A stretch of DNA of 64,000 nucleotides from Achromobacter sp. Bel (lineage in GTDB: Bacteria; Pseudomonadota; Gammaproteobacteria; Burkholderiales; Burkholderiaceae_B), in contig NZ_JABBJN010000006.1 in NCBI RefSeq assembly GCF_012928505.1, positions 112,690-176,689 on the forward strand, written 5' to 3'. The notes beneath the pieces are model-generated. The model searched no databases. It had not been told where the DNA came from and saw nothing but the letters and a program-made list of their open reading frames with translations. Positions 34,852 through 43,912 of this stretch are shown here, piece after piece (within the stretch, counting starts at the first letter, position 1; every line of letters starts with the position of its first letter). The translations under genes were made by a program, and so were the position numbers.

Positions 34852-36290
34852 TCGATACGACGCAATGCGATTTGCTGGTGGTGGGCGCAGGCCCGGCCGG
34901 ATTGGCGGCGGCGACGCTGGCCGCCGGCCTGGGCGTTGACACGGTGCTGCTGGATGAACAGCCGGCGCCGGGCGGACAGATCTATCGGGCCATCACCACT
35001 ACGCCCGTGACCGACCGCGGCATCCTGGGCGAAGACTATTGGCATGGCGCATCGCTGGTCGCGCCCTTCCTGCAGTCCGGCGCGCGCTATGTGCCGGGCG
35101 CCACCGTCTGGGCCGTGGCGGAACATACGGCGCCGCATCCGGAGAAGGGCTTCGAGGTGGCATATTCAGTGGCGGGCGAGGCGCGCATCGTGCACGCGCG
35201 CCGGCTGCTGCTGGCCACGGGCGCCCAGGAACGTCCCTTCCCCATCCCGGGCTGGACGCTGCCCGGCGTCATCACGGCGGGCGCGGCGCAGATCCTGCTG
35301 AAGTCCGCGGGCGTGGTGCCGGCGGACCGGACCGTGCTGGCCGGCAGCGGCCCGCTGCTGTATCTGGTGGCCTGGCAATACCTGAACGCCGGCGTGAAGA
35401 TCGACGCGTTGCTGGAGACCACGCCGCCAGGACGCATGGGCCAGGCGCTGTCCAAGGTTTGGGGTTTCCTGCGGTCGCCCTATCTGGGTAAAGGGCTGAA
35501 GCTGCTGCGCGCCGTCAAGGCCGCCGTGCCCATCGTCAAGGGCGTCACGTCGCTGGAAGCGCTGGGCGACGACAAGCTGCAAAGTGTGCGCTACACCGCC
35601 GGCGGCGTCACCAAGACGCTGCCCGCCGATCAGCTGATGCTGCACCAGGGCGTGGTGCCCAACGTGAACCTGTCGCGCGCGGTGGGCGTGGAACACCGCT
35701 GGAACGACGCGCTGGACTGTTGGGAGCCGCAGGTCGACGCATGGGGCCTGACATCCGTCGACGGCATCGGCATGGCAGGCGACGGCGCCGGCATCGCGGG
35801 CGCATTGGCGGCGGAGCACCGCGGGCGGCTGGCCGCGTTGCAGGCGGCGCATCTGCTGGGCCGCATCGATGCCCGCAAACGCGACAGCGAGGCCGTGGCG
35901 CCGCGCGACGCCTTGGCCCGTGCCGTGAGGGGCCGCGAGTTCTTCGACGCGCTCTACAAGGCGCCTGACGCCTTCCGGCGCCCCACCGGCGACACCATCG
36001 TCTGCCGTTGCGAGGAAGTCACGGCCGCGCAAGTGCGCGAGACGGTCAAACTGGGTTGCATGGGGCCGAACCAGATGAAGGCTTTCCTGCGTTGCGGCAT
36101 GGGGCCCTGCCAGGGCCGCTTCTGCGGGCTGACCGTGGCAGAGATCATCGCCGAAGAGCGCGGCGTGCCGACGCAGGAAGTTGGCTATTACCGGCTGCGC
36201 TTTCCGACCAAGCCGCTGACCTTGGGAGAGCTTGCGTCGCTGCCGCAGACCGACGATTCGCGTCAAGCCGTCGTCCGCCTGAAAAAGTGA
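34848..36290 (+). CDS. Module B: FAD/NAD-type flavoprotein with C-terminal Cys4 domain (alpha)
   Basis: 480 residues. N-terminal LLVVGAGPAGLAAATLAAGL (about residue 9), internal second dinucleotide fold VLAGSGPLLYLVAWQYL (about residue 165), and C-terminal CRCEEV (about residue 385) with CGMGPCQGRFCG (about residue 421), the probable second 2Fe-2S site. Same architecture as the module A alpha protein. It directly precedes the second DAO protein by 4 bp, repeating the order gamma-alpha-beta seen in module A. Confidence 0.9.
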   Translation: MIDTTQCDLLVVGAGPAGLAAATLAAGLGVDTVLLDEQPAPGGQIYRAITTTPVTDRGILGEDYWHGASLVAPFLQSGARYVPGATVWAVAEHTAPHPEKGFEVAYSVAGEARIVHARRLLLATGAQERPFPIPGWTLPGVITAGAAQILLKSAGVVPADRTVLAGSGPLLYLVAWQYLNAGVKIDALLETTPPGRMGQALSKVWGFLRSPYLGKGLKLLRAVKAAVPIVKGVTSLEALGDDKLQSVRYTAGGVTKTLPADQLMLHQGVVPNVNLSRAVGVEHRWNDALDCWEPQVDAWGLTSVDGIGMAGDGAGIAGALAAEHRGRLAALQAAHLLGRIDARKRDSEAVAPRDALARAVRGREFFDALYKAPDAFRRPTGDTIVCRCEEVTAAQVRETVKLGCMGPNQMKAFLRCGMGPCQGRFCGLTVAEIIAEERGVPTQEVGYYRLRFPTKPLTLGELASLPQTDDSRQAVVRLKK

Positions 36291-36294
36291 CGCC

Positions 36295-37458
36295 ATGACC
36301 GGTGCAACGCGGTCGGCAGAGGTCATCATTATCGGCGGGGGGCTGCATGGCAGCTCGGCGGCGCTGCACCTGGCGCGCGCCGGGGTCCGCGCCCTGGTGA
36401 TCGAAAAGAACTATGTGGGGCGGCACGCCTCCGGCGTGAATGCGGGCGGCGTGCGCACCCTGGCGCGGCATCTGGCCGAGGTGCCGCTGGCCTTGGCCTC
36501 GCGCGAACTCTGGTACCGCATCGGCGATCTGGTCGATGATGATTGCGGCTTCGAGCAGCATGGGCAGGTACGGGTGGCGGAGAACGCCGCGGATGCCGAT
36601 ACCCTGCGACAGCGCCTGCAGACGATGACCGGCCATGGCTACACGCACGAGCAGTGGATCAGCCCCGAGGACTTGCTGGACATGATCCCGGCGCTGGCGC
36701 CTACCATCCATGGCGGGCTGATTGCGCGCGAGGACGCGGCAGCCGACCCGTATCGCACGACGCTGGCGTTCCGCCTGAAGGCCGCCAGCCTGGGTGCGCG
36801 TTTCCTGGAGGGCGTCCGGGTGGACGGCGTTACGCGTGCCGACGGCCAGTGGCGCGTGGACACGGATGCCGGCGTGTACACCGCGCCGCAGGTGCTGAAT
36901 TGCGCGGGCGCATGGGCCGACCGCATCGCCGCGCAGTGGGGCGAGCCGGTGCCGCTTGCCGCCATCAGTCCGATGATGCTGGTGACGCTGCGCATGGACC
37001 ATTTCCTGGACCCGGTGGTGCTGGGCACCGGGCGCGCGCTATCGTTCAAGCAGCGCACGAACGGCACGGTGCTGATCGGCGGCGGGCGCCGTGCCTGGGT
37101 GGACCGCGACGCGGAATGGACCGAACTGGATTTCCGTTCGTTGGCTGAAGGCGCCCGCACGGTCTGTGACCTGTTCCCGCACATGCGGGACGCGGTGGTG
37201 AACCGGGGCTGGGCGGGCATCGAGGCGGCCATGCCGGACGAGATCCCGGTAATCGGGCGCAGCAGCCGCCACGAGACTGCCTTTCACGCATTCGGCTTTT
37301 CGGCGCACGGCTTCGAGCTGGGGCCGATCGTCGGCCGCATCATGGCCGACTTGATGACCACCGGCGCGACGGACATGCCGATCGCGCCGTTCCGGATTGA
37401 GCGTTTCTCGGATGCCGCACTGGCGTCCCCCCCATCGGAAAAGGAGCAAGACGAATGA
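36295..37458 (+). CDS. Module B: DAO-type FAD oxidoreductase 2 (beta subunit, module A subtype)
   Basis: 387 residues. FAD motif VIIIGGGLHGSSAALHLARAG; RHASGVNAGGVRTLARHLAE shared with the module A beta protein; LNCAGAWADRIAAQWGE; C-terminal FHAFGFSAHGFELGPIVGR. This is the counterpart of the module A gene at 18166. Its stop overlaps the RidA start (ATGA at 37455). The operon therefore encodes two different DAO-type subunits for one alpha/gamma pair. Confidence 0.9.
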   Translation: MTGATRSAEVIIIGGGLHGSSAALHLARAGVRALVIEKNYVGRHASGVNAGGVRTLARHLAEVPLALASRELWYRIGDLVDDDCGFEQHGQVRVAENAADADTLRQRLQTMTGHGYTHEQWISPEDLLDMIPALAPTIHGGLIAREDAAADPYRTTLAFRLKAASLGARFLEGVRVDGVTRADGQWRVDTDAGVYTAPQVLNCAGAWADRIAAQWGEPVPLAAISPMMLVTLRMDHFLDPVVLGTGRALSFKQRTNGTVLIGGGRRAWVDRDAEWTELDFRSLAEGARTVCDLFPHMRDAVVNRGWAGIEAAMPDEIPVIGRSSRHETAFHAFGFSAHGFELGPIVGRIMADLMTTGATDMPIAPFRIERFSDAALASPPSEKEQDE

Positions 37459-37844
37459 ACGACGATATCGTGCGCAAGGAGACCAACCAGCGCTTAAGCC
37501 GCATCGTGATCCACGGAGACACGGTGTATGTGGCGGGCGTGACGTCGTCGGCGGCCGGCGGCATCGCCGCGCAGACCCGCGACGCGTTGGCGAAGATCGA
37601 TGGCTATCTGGCCCAGGCGGGCACGGACAAGTCGCGGCTGTTGTCGGTGCAGATCTGGCTGGCGGACATCGACCGCGACTTCGCCGGCATGAACGGCGTG
37701 TGGGCCGAATGGGCGCTGCCCGATGCGATGCCCACCCGCGCCACCTGCGAGGCCAAGCTGGCCGCGCCGGAGCTGCTGGTGGAGATCATCGTGACGGCCG
37801 CGAAGCGGCCGGCGTATGTCAGCGGGCCGGTGTCTGAAAGCTGA
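37455..37844 (+). CDS. RidA-family imine/enamine deaminase
   Basis: 129 residues, the length of RidA/YjgF proteins, which form trimers and hydrolyse reactive imines/enamines to keto acids plus ammonia. Visible: IHGDTVYVAGVTSS near the N-terminus, the Arg-containing MPTRATCEAKLAAPELLVEI (Arg equivalent to the essential carboxylate-binding Arg) and the terminal Glu in VEIIVTAAK. Translational coupling to an amine-oxidising flavoprotein suggests it clears the imine product. The gene overlaps the convergent cytosine deaminase gene by 26 bp. Confidence 0.9.
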   Translation: MNDDIVRKETNQRLSRIVIHGDTVYVAGVTSSAAGGIAAQTRDALAKIDGYLAQAGTDKSRLLSVQIWLADIDRDFAGMNGVWAEWALPDAMPTRATCEAKLAAPELLVEIIVTAAKRPAYVSGPVSES

Positions 37845-39099
37845 CCTGGCCCGGGCGGCCCGGCAGGTTCAAGGTGGCGGTGGCGGGCGGCGTGGTCGCG
37901 ATCACGTTGCCGGCGCGCAGCACCATCAGGCGGGTGGCGCGCAGGCGTAGCGCTTCGACCGGATCGCGCGCTTGCAGCAGCACCAGGTCGGCGCGCTTGC
38001 CGACCGCGATGCCCGTGTCGTCCAGCCCCAGGATCTTCGCGGGCGTGGTCGTCACGGCTTCGAAACAGGCGCGCATGGCGTCCTGGCCCGTCATCTGGGC
38101 CACGTGCAGGCCCATGTGCGCCACTTCCAGCATGTCGCCGGAGCCCAGGCTGTACCAGGGGTCCATCACGCAGTCATGGCCGAACGCCACCGGCACGCCA
38201 GCGGCCAGCAGTTCCGGCACGCGCGTCATGCCGCGACGCTTCGGATAGGTGTCGTGGCGGCCCTGGAGCGTGATGTTGATCAGCGGGTTGGCGATGGCCG
38301 CGACGCCGGCCTCGCGTATCAGCGGGATCAGCTTGGACACGTAGTAGTTGTCCATGGAGTGCATGGACGTCAGGTGCGAACCCGTGACGCGGCCGTGCAG
38401 GCCCAGGCGCTGCGTGTGAAAGGCCAGTGTTTCGATGTGGCGTGACAACGGGTCGTCGCTTTCGTCGCAGTGCATGTCCACGCGCAGGCCGCGTTCGGCG
38501 GCCAGTTCGCACAGGATGCGCACGGATTCCGCACCGTCCTGCATGGTGCGTTCAAAGTGCGGAATGCCGCCCACCACATCCACGCCCATGTCGAGCGCCC
38601 GCTTCAGGTTGTCCAGCGCGCCGGGCGCGCGCAGCACGCCATCCTGCGGGAAGGCCACCAGTTGCAGGTCCAGATAGGGTTTGACCTTCTCGCGCACGTG
38701 CAGCAGCGCTTCGGTGGCCAGCAGACGCGGATCGCAGACGTCGACGTGCGAGCGGATGGCCAGCAGGCCGCGCGCCACCGCCCAGTCACAATACGCCAGC
38801 GCGCGTTCCACCAGCGCTTCCTGCGTCAACAGCGGCTTGAGTTCGCCCCACAGCGCGATACCTTCCAGCAGCGTGCCCGACTGGTTCACGCGCGGCAGGC
38901 CGAACGACAGGGTCGAGTCCATGTGGAAGTGCGCGTCCACGAAGGGCGACGACACCAGCTGGCCGGCCGCGTCCACGGTCTGCGCAGCCTCAGCCTTCAG
39001 GGCCGGCTCCAGCGCGACGATGCGGCAATTGGCGATGCCAATGTCGATGTTCTGGCGGCCATCGGGCAGCGAGCAGTGTCTAAAAATCAAGTCGAGCAT
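37819..39099 (-). CDS. codA: Cytosine deaminase (CodA-type amidohydrolase)
   Basis: 426 residues, matching E. coli CodA length. Metal ligands of the amidohydrolase barrel are visible: H57-x-H59 in VDAHFHMDSTL, the MHCDESDD segment (His and catalytic Glu three residues later), GSHLTSMHSM, and the Asp in FGHDCVMDPWYSLGSGDML. CodA converts cytosine to uracil and ammonia; related enzymes act on isoguanine or creatinine-like amides. It follows a nucleoside-type ABC transporter in the same direction, with a 68-bp repeat between them, so uptake and deamination of a nucleobase is a reasonable reading. Confidence 0.85.
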   Translation of the reverse strand: MLDLIFRHCSLPDGRQNIDIGIANCRIVALEPALKAEAAQTVDAAGQLVSSPFVDAHFHMDSTLSFGLPRVNQSGTLLEGIALWGELKPLLTQEALVERALAYCDWAVARGLLAIRSHVDVCDPRLLATEALLHVREKVKPYLDLQLVAFPQDGVLRAPGALDNLKRALDMGVDVVGGIPHFERTMQDGAESVRILCELAAERGLRVDMHCDESDDPLSRHIETLAFHTQRLGLHGRVTGSHLTSMHSMDNYYVSKLIPLIREAGVAAIANPLINITLQGRHDTYPKRRGMTRVPELLAAGVPVAFGHDCVMDPWYSLGSGDMLEVAHMGLHVAQMTGQDAMRACFEAVTTTPAKILGLDDTGIAVGKRADLVLLQARDPVEALRLRATRLMVLRAGNVIATTPPATATLNLPGRPGQVSFQTPAR

Positions 39100-39189
39100 G
39101 CGATTTCCTTGCGGAAGGTTTTCAGTGGTTCATGGTACTGCGAGCCCCGTCGTCGCATCACTCAGGCGCGGCCCCAATCGGGGTCGCAC

Positions 39190-39257
39190 GGATCCGGCTT
39201 TGCCGGTCCGTAGCGACGCCCCCTTGAGGGGGGAGCGCGCAGCGCTTCGGGGGTGGG
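39190..39257 (+). repeat. 68-bp triple-hairpin repeat, copy 1
   Basis: Nearly identical to 57516-57583, same length and same strand, with about six substitutions. It contains three successive stems: CCGGC/GCCGG, CCCCC-TTGA-GGGGG and AGCGC/GCGCT, with a further G-rich/C-rich pair after it in this copy. Lies between the nucleoside permease gene and codA, just beyond the permease stop. Confidence 0.8.
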
Positions 39258-39267
39258 TCACCCCCCT

Positions 39268-40218
39268 CTATCTCTCACCCTTGCGGTAGGGCTTCATCAG
39301 GGCCTGCGGGTAGGCGGCGCGTCGCGCCATCACCACCAGGGCCAGGATGGACAGGATGTAGGGCAGCATCAGGTAGACCTGATACGGCAGTTCAGGCAGG
39401 CCGGGCAAGGCGGCCCCGCCCTGTTGCAGGCGCAGTTGCAGCGCGTCGAAGAAGGCGAAAATCAGCGCGCCCAGCAGCGCCTTGCCGGGCCGCCACGAGG
39501 CGAACACGACAAGCGCCACGCACACCCAGCCACGGCCGTTGACCATGTTGAAAAAGAACGCGTTGAACGCTGCCAGCGTCAGGAAGCTGCCGGCTACACC
39601 CATCAGCGCGGAGCCCGCGACAATGGCGCCCATGCGCAGGCGCGTGACGGACAGGCCCTGCCCTTCGGCTGCCGCCGGGTTTTCGCCCACCATGCGGATC
39701 GCCAGGCCGACCGGGGTTCGGTTCAGCACCCAGGCAAGGATCGGCACCGCGGCCAGCGCGATCAGCGTCATGGGCGTCTGCCCCGCCAGCACCGGCCCGA
39801 TCAGCGGAATGCCGTCCAGGAATTTCATTTCGGCAAACGGCGTGATGGTGGGCGGCGTGTTCACGCTGGGGAAGGTCACGCGGTAGGCGAAGTAGCTGAG
39901 GCTGGTGGCCAGCAAGGTCACCCCCAGGCCCGAGACGTGTTGCGACAGCCCCAGCGGCACCGTCAGCACCGCATGCAGCAGGCCGAACACCGCGCCTGCC
40001 AACGCGGCCGCCAGCACGCCCACGTACAGCGGCGCGCCCAGGTAGACGACAAGCCATCCCGTGAAGGCCCCGGCGGCCATGATGCCTTCGATGCCCAGGT
40101 TCAGGACGCCGGCGCGTTCGCACAGCAAGACGCCCAGGGTGCCCAGGATCAACGGCGTCGCCAGGCGCAGCACGGCAACCCAGAAGGCCTGGGAACTGAT
40201 CAGATCCATCCATTCCAT
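39268..40218 (-). CDS. Nucleoside-type ABC transporter permease 2 (NupQ/YufQ-like)
   Basis: 316 residues, about eight to ten transmembrane segments, of the branched-chain amino acid/ribose-type permease superfamily used by BMP-dependent nucleoside importers. LLCERAGVLNLGIEGIMAAGAF near residue 35 is a hallmark. ATG 40218 (MEWMDLISSQ) is preceded by GAGGAGC; the frame extends a further 23 codons upstream without similarity. Transcribed with permease 1, ATPase and binding protein. Confidence 0.9.
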   Translation of the reverse strand: MEWMDLISSQAFWVAVLRLATPLILGTLGVLLCERAGVLNLGIEGIMAAGAFTGWLVVYLGAPLYVGVLAAALAGAVFGLLHAVLTVPLGLSQHVSGLGVTLLATSLSYFAYRVTFPSVNTPPTITPFAEMKFLDGIPLIGPVLAGQTPMTLIALAAVPILAWVLNRTPVGLAIRMVGENPAAAEGQGLSVTRLRMGAIVAGSALMGVAGSFLTLAAFNAFFFNMVNGRGWVCVALVVFASWRPGKALLGALIFAFFDALQLRLQQGGAALPGLPELPYQVYLMLPYILSILALVVMARRAAYPQALMKPYRKGER

Positions 40219-40228
40219 GTCGTGCTCC

Positions 40229-41302
40229 TCAAGCCCGGTTGCGGCGCAGGCGGTACTGCGCAAATAGCGTCGCGACCAGCATGGCAAGCAACGAGGTGGC
40301 GACGATGACGTCGGCGATGTAGTTCGGCACCGAGATGGCGCGGCTCATGCTGTCCGCTCCCACCAGCATGCCGGCCACGAAAATGCTGGCCAGGATCACG
40401 CCCAGCGGGTGCAGGCCGGCCAGCATGGCGACGACGACGCCCGTGTAGCCGTAGCCCGGCGACATGTCCAGCGTGACGTAGCCCGTGCGGCCCGCCACTT
40501 CGATGGCGCCGGCAAGGCCTGCCAGCGCCCCCGACAGCATGGCGGTGCCCAGCATCACGCGGTTCACCGGCAGGCCCAGGAAGCGCGAGGCGTGGGCGTT
40601 GGCGCCCACGGCGCGCATCTGGAAGCCGAACACGGTGTAGCGGTTCAAGAGCCACAGGCCGAGCGCCAGCCCGGCCGCCCACAAAAGGCCGGTGTGGGCG
40701 CGCGTGCGTTCGATCAGCTTGCCCAGTTCCAGGTCGCCGTTGAGCGCCACGGATTGCGGCCAGCCCATCGCCATCGGGTCCTTCATCGGGCCGTCCAGCA
40801 TCATGGACACGAACAGCAGCACGATGAAGTTGCCCAGCAGCGTGGTGACGACTTCGTCTACGCCCAGCCGTGTCTTAAGCAAGGCCGGGATCAGCAGCAG
40901 CAAGGCGCCGGCCAGCGCCGCCGCCAACATCATGCCGCCGAACAGCACGGGCACCGGCAGGTCGAAGCCGGTGCCGTCATGCAGGCCGCCGATGGCGACG
41001 GCCGCCAGCGCCCCAAGATACAGCTGGCCTTCGGCGCCGATGTTGTAGAAGCGGGCGCGGAACGCCACGGCACAGGCCAGGCCCGTCAACATCAGCGGGG
41101 TGGCGCGGGTCAGCGTTTCGGACAGGGCGAAGCGCGAGCCGAACGCGCCTTCGAACAGCAGCGCGTAGGTGCGGCCCACGGGGGCGCCGGCCCAGGCCAC
41201 CAGCAAGGTGCAGACCGCCAGCGTAAAGAGGATGGCCGCGATGGGGGCCAAGGCCAGCGCCAGACGGCTGGGCTCGGGGCGACGTTCCAGGATCAATTTC
41301 AT
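40229..41302 (-). CDS. Nucleoside-type ABC transporter permease 1 (NupP/YufP-like)
   Basis: 357 residues, multiple membrane helices. FRARFYNIGAEGQLYLGALAAV (NIGAEGQLYLG) is the diagnostic permease motif, with LLGNFIVLLFVSMML and AVGANAHASRFLGLPVNRVM downstream. The start at 41302 (MKLILERR) is used; the frame extends 11 codons upstream. It lies 49 bp downstream of the ATPase and 10 bp before permease 2. Confidence 0.9.
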   Translation of the reverse strand: MKLILERRPEPSRLALALAPIAAILFTLAVCTLLVAWAGAPVGRTYALLFEGAFGSRFALSETLTRATPLMLTGLACAVAFRARFYNIGAEGQLYLGALAAVAIGGLHDGTGFDLPVPVLFGGMMLAAALAGALLLLIPALLKTRLGVDEVVTTLLGNFIVLLFVSMMLDGPMKDPMAMGWPQSVALNGDLELGKLIERTRAHTGLLWAAGLALGLWLLNRYTVFGFQMRAVGANAHASRFLGLPVNRVMLGTAMLSGALAGLAGAIEVAGRTGYVTLDMSPGYGYTGVVVAMLAGLHPLGVILASIFVAGMLVGADSMSRAISVPNYIADVIVATSLLAMLVATLFAQYRLRRNRA

Positions 41303-41351
41303 GCGAGTGATGCTCAATAGAGGGGGCGTCGGCAAACGGCGGCGCGCGCCG

Positions 41352-42881
41352 TCATGCGCGGGTGCCCGTCATGGCCAGGCCGACGGTGGCGGGCGTCCAG
41401 TCGGCCACCGGCTTGACGGCCACCAGCTTGCCGCCGCACAGCACGGCGATGCGGTCGGCCAGGGCGAAGATTTCTTCCAGGTCTTCGGACACCAGCAGCA
41501 CGCCGGCGCCGCGCGCGCGGGCGGCCAGCAACTGCTCGCGCACATAGGCGACGGCGCCGATGTCCAGGCCCCAGGTGGGCTGGTCGGCCACGATGAAGCG
41601 CGGTTCGCGCGCCAAGGTGCGGCCCAGGATCAGCTTTTGCATATTGCCGCCGGATAGGCTGCGCGTGCGCACGTCCAGCGAGGCCGCGCGCACGTCGAAC
41701 TGCTTGGCCAGCGCCGCCGCATACGCCTTGCCCGCGCGGGCGCGGATCAGGCCGTAGCGCGCGAAGCGCTTGTCCTTCAGGTCTTCGACGATGGCGTTTT
41801 CCCAAAGCGGGCTGTCGCCGATCATGCCTTCGCCGTGGCGGTCTTCCGGAATGCGGCCGACTCGGGCGGCGGTCCAGCCGGCGGGCGTAGTGGGCGCGGC
41901 GGCATGTTCGGCGCCCAGCCGGATCGTGCCATCGGAGGGCTGGCGCAAGCCGGTCAGGACCGACACCAGCGCCTGCTGGCCGTTGCCGGCCACACCGGCG
42001 ACCGCCACGATCTCGTGCTTGTGGACGACAAGGTCCAGGCTGTCCAGGCGCGGCGCGCCGTCGCGGCCGTCGCGCACGGTGACCTGCGACAGGGTCACGA
42101 CGGGCGCGGCCTGTTCGGCGGCGGCCACCGCTTCGGCGCGCGGCATGACGACTTTGCGGCCGACCATCAATTCCGCCAGTTCGGCGGGGCTGGTGCCCGC
42201 TGTGTCGCGTTCGGCTACCAGCTTGCCCTGACGCAGCACCGCCACGCGGCGCGACACGGCCATCACTTCGTCCAGCTTGTGCGAAATGAAGATCACGGCC
42301 AGGCCGTCGTCGACGAAGCCGCGCAGGGTCGCGAACAGGTCCTGCACTTCCTGCGGCGTGAGCACCGCGGTGGGCTCGTCCAGGATCAGCACGCGCGCGC
42401 CGCGGTATAGCGCCTTCAGGATCTCGACGCGCTGCTTCTCGCCGACGGAAAGCGCGCCCACGCGCGCATCCGGATCCACGGCCAGCCCGAAGCGCTTGCC
42501 AAGTTCCACCAGGCGGCGGCGCGCCTTGCCGCGACCGGACGCCAGCTTCCACAGCGACTCGGTGCCGACCATGATGTTGTCCAGCACGGTCAGGTTGTCG
42601 GCCAGGGTGAAGTGCTGATGCACCATCCCCACGCCCGCCGCCAGCGCGGCGTCGGGCCGGCCGGGCGGCAGGGGCTTGCCGAAGACGTCGATACTGCCGG
42701 CGTCGGCCACATAGTGGCCGAACAGGATCGACACCAGGGTCGATTTGCCGGCGCCGTTCTCGCCCAGCAGGGCCAAGACTTCGCCTTGCGCGAGCGTCAG
42801 CGAGACATCGTCATTGGCCGTCAGGCTGCCGAAGCGCTTGGTGATCCCCGTCAGTTGCAGGGCGAGAGGCGCTTGGTTCAT
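41352..42881 (-). CDS. Nucleoside-type ABC transporter ATPase with two ABC domains (NupO/RbsA-like)
   Basis: 509 residues, a duplicated ATPase. Domain 1 has Walker A LGENGAGKSTL and signature LSVGEKQRVEI with Walker B VLILDEPTAVLTPQE; domain 2 carries VAGVAGNGQQALV in place of a full Walker A and signature LSGGNMQKLILGR with FIVADQPTWGLDIG. Degenerate second-site Walker A is normal in this family. Start ATGA overlaps the binding-protein stop (42878-42881). Confidence 0.92.
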   Translation of the reverse strand: MNQAPLALQLTGITKRFGSLTANDDVSLTLAQGEVLALLGENGAGKSTLVSILFGHYVADAGSIDVFGKPLPPGRPDAALAAGVGMVHQHFTLADNLTVLDNIMVGTESLWKLASGRGKARRRLVELGKRFGLAVDPDARVGALSVGEKQRVEILKALYRGARVLILDEPTAVLTPQEVQDLFATLRGFVDDGLAVIFISHKLDEVMAVSRRVAVLRQGKLVAERDTAGTSPAELAELMVGRKVVMPRAEAVAAAEQAAPVVTLSQVTVRDGRDGAPRLDSLDLVVHKHEIVAVAGVAGNGQQALVSVLTGLRQPSDGTIRLGAEHAAAPTTPAGWTAARVGRIPEDRHGEGMIGDSPLWENAIVEDLKDKRFARYGLIRARAGKAYAAALAKQFDVRAASLDVRTRSLSGGNMQKLILGRTLAREPRFIVADQPTWGLDIGAVAYVREQLLAARARGAGVLLVSEDLEEIFALADRIAVLCGGKLVAVKPVADWTPATVGLAMTGTRA

Positions 42882-43912
42882 CGTGCCGAGGACTTGGGTT
42901 CTTTGTCGACGACCTTCACCGTGAAGCTGCCGTCCAGGATGGCCTTTTGCTTGGCCTGCACGCGAGCGATCAGCTCGGCCGGAATCTTCGATTCAAAGGT
43001 GCCCAGCGGCGCCAGCGACGACCCCTTGTGCTTCATCAGCGAATACTGGCCGTAGTCGTCGGCCTTGAACGTGCCGGCCTTCACTTGCTTGAGCGCTTCG
43101 TCGATCGTGGGCTCCATGCTCCACAGGGCCGACGCCACGACGGTTTCCGGGTACTGCGGCTGCGTGTCGATCACGTTGCCGATGGCCAGCTTGCCGCGTT
43201 CCTTGGCCGCGTCCGATACGCCGAAACGTTCGGCGTACAGCACGTCCGCACCCTTGTCGATCATGGCGAAGGCCGCTTCCTTGGCCTTCGGGGGATCGAA
43301 CCACGAACCGATGAAGGTCACGGTGAATTCGGCCTTCGGGTTCACTTCCTTGGCGCCTTCGATGAAGGCTTGCATCAGGCGGTTCACTTCGGGGATGGGG
43401 TAGCCGCCGACCAGGCCGATCTTGCCGGTCTTGCTCATGCCGCCGGCGATCATGCCGGTCAGGTAGGCGGGTTCCTGGATGTAGTTGTCGAACACCGAGA
43501 AGTTGGGTTGCTGCGGCTTGCCCGAAGATCCCATCAGGAAGGCGGTCTGCGGATAGTCCTTGGCCACCTTGCGGGCCGCGGCTTCCACCGCGAAGGCTTC
43601 ACCCACCACCAGCTTGTTGCCCTGCTCGGCGTACTGGCGCATGACGCGCTCGTAGTCGGCGTTGGTGACGTTTTCCGAGAAGGTGTATTCGATCTCGCCA
43701 CGGTCGCGGGCGGCCGTCAGCGCCTTGTGGATGCGCGACACCCATTGCTGTTCGACCGGCACCGTATAGATGGCGGCGACGCGGGTCTTGGCCGGGGCCT
43801 GGGCTTGCGCCGCGCCCGAGAACAGCAAGGCGCCAGCGGCGGCAGCGGCCGCCAGCTTGAGCAGGCCGCGGCGGGCGATGCCGCCGGCGGACGGGGTGGA
43901 CAGGGATTTCAT
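42878..43912 (-). CDS. BMP-family nucleoside-type ABC transporter binding protein
   Basis: 344 residues. N-terminal signal with twin arginines (GIARRGLLKLAAAAAAGALL, ending AAQAQA), compatible with Tat export, then a BMP/Med fold: YTVPVEQQWVSRIHKALTAA, EQGNKLVVGEAFAVEAAA, YLTGMIAGGMSKTGKIGLVGG. ATG 43912 has GAAGGAG upstream; the frame is open further but without a plausible start. First gene of a four-gene importer. Ligand likely a nucleoside or nucleobase given codA downstream (inference). Confidence 0.9.
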   Translation of the reverse strand: MKSLSTPSAGGIARRGLLKLAAAAAAGALLFSGAAQAQAPAKTRVAAIYTVPVEQQWVSRIHKALTAARDRGEIEYTFSENVTNADYERVMRQYAEQGNKLVVGEAFAVEAAARKVAKDYPQTAFLMGSSGKPQQPNFSVFDNYIQEPAYLTGMIAGGMSKTGKIGLVGGYPIPEVNRLMQAFIEGAKEVNPKAEFTVTFIGSWFDPPKAKEAAFAMIDKGADVLYAERFGVSDAAKERGKLAIGNVIDTQPQYPETVVASALWSMEPTIDEALKQVKAGTFKADDYGQYSLMKHKGSSLAPLGTFESKIPAELIARVQAKQKAILDGSFTVKVVDKEPKSSAR

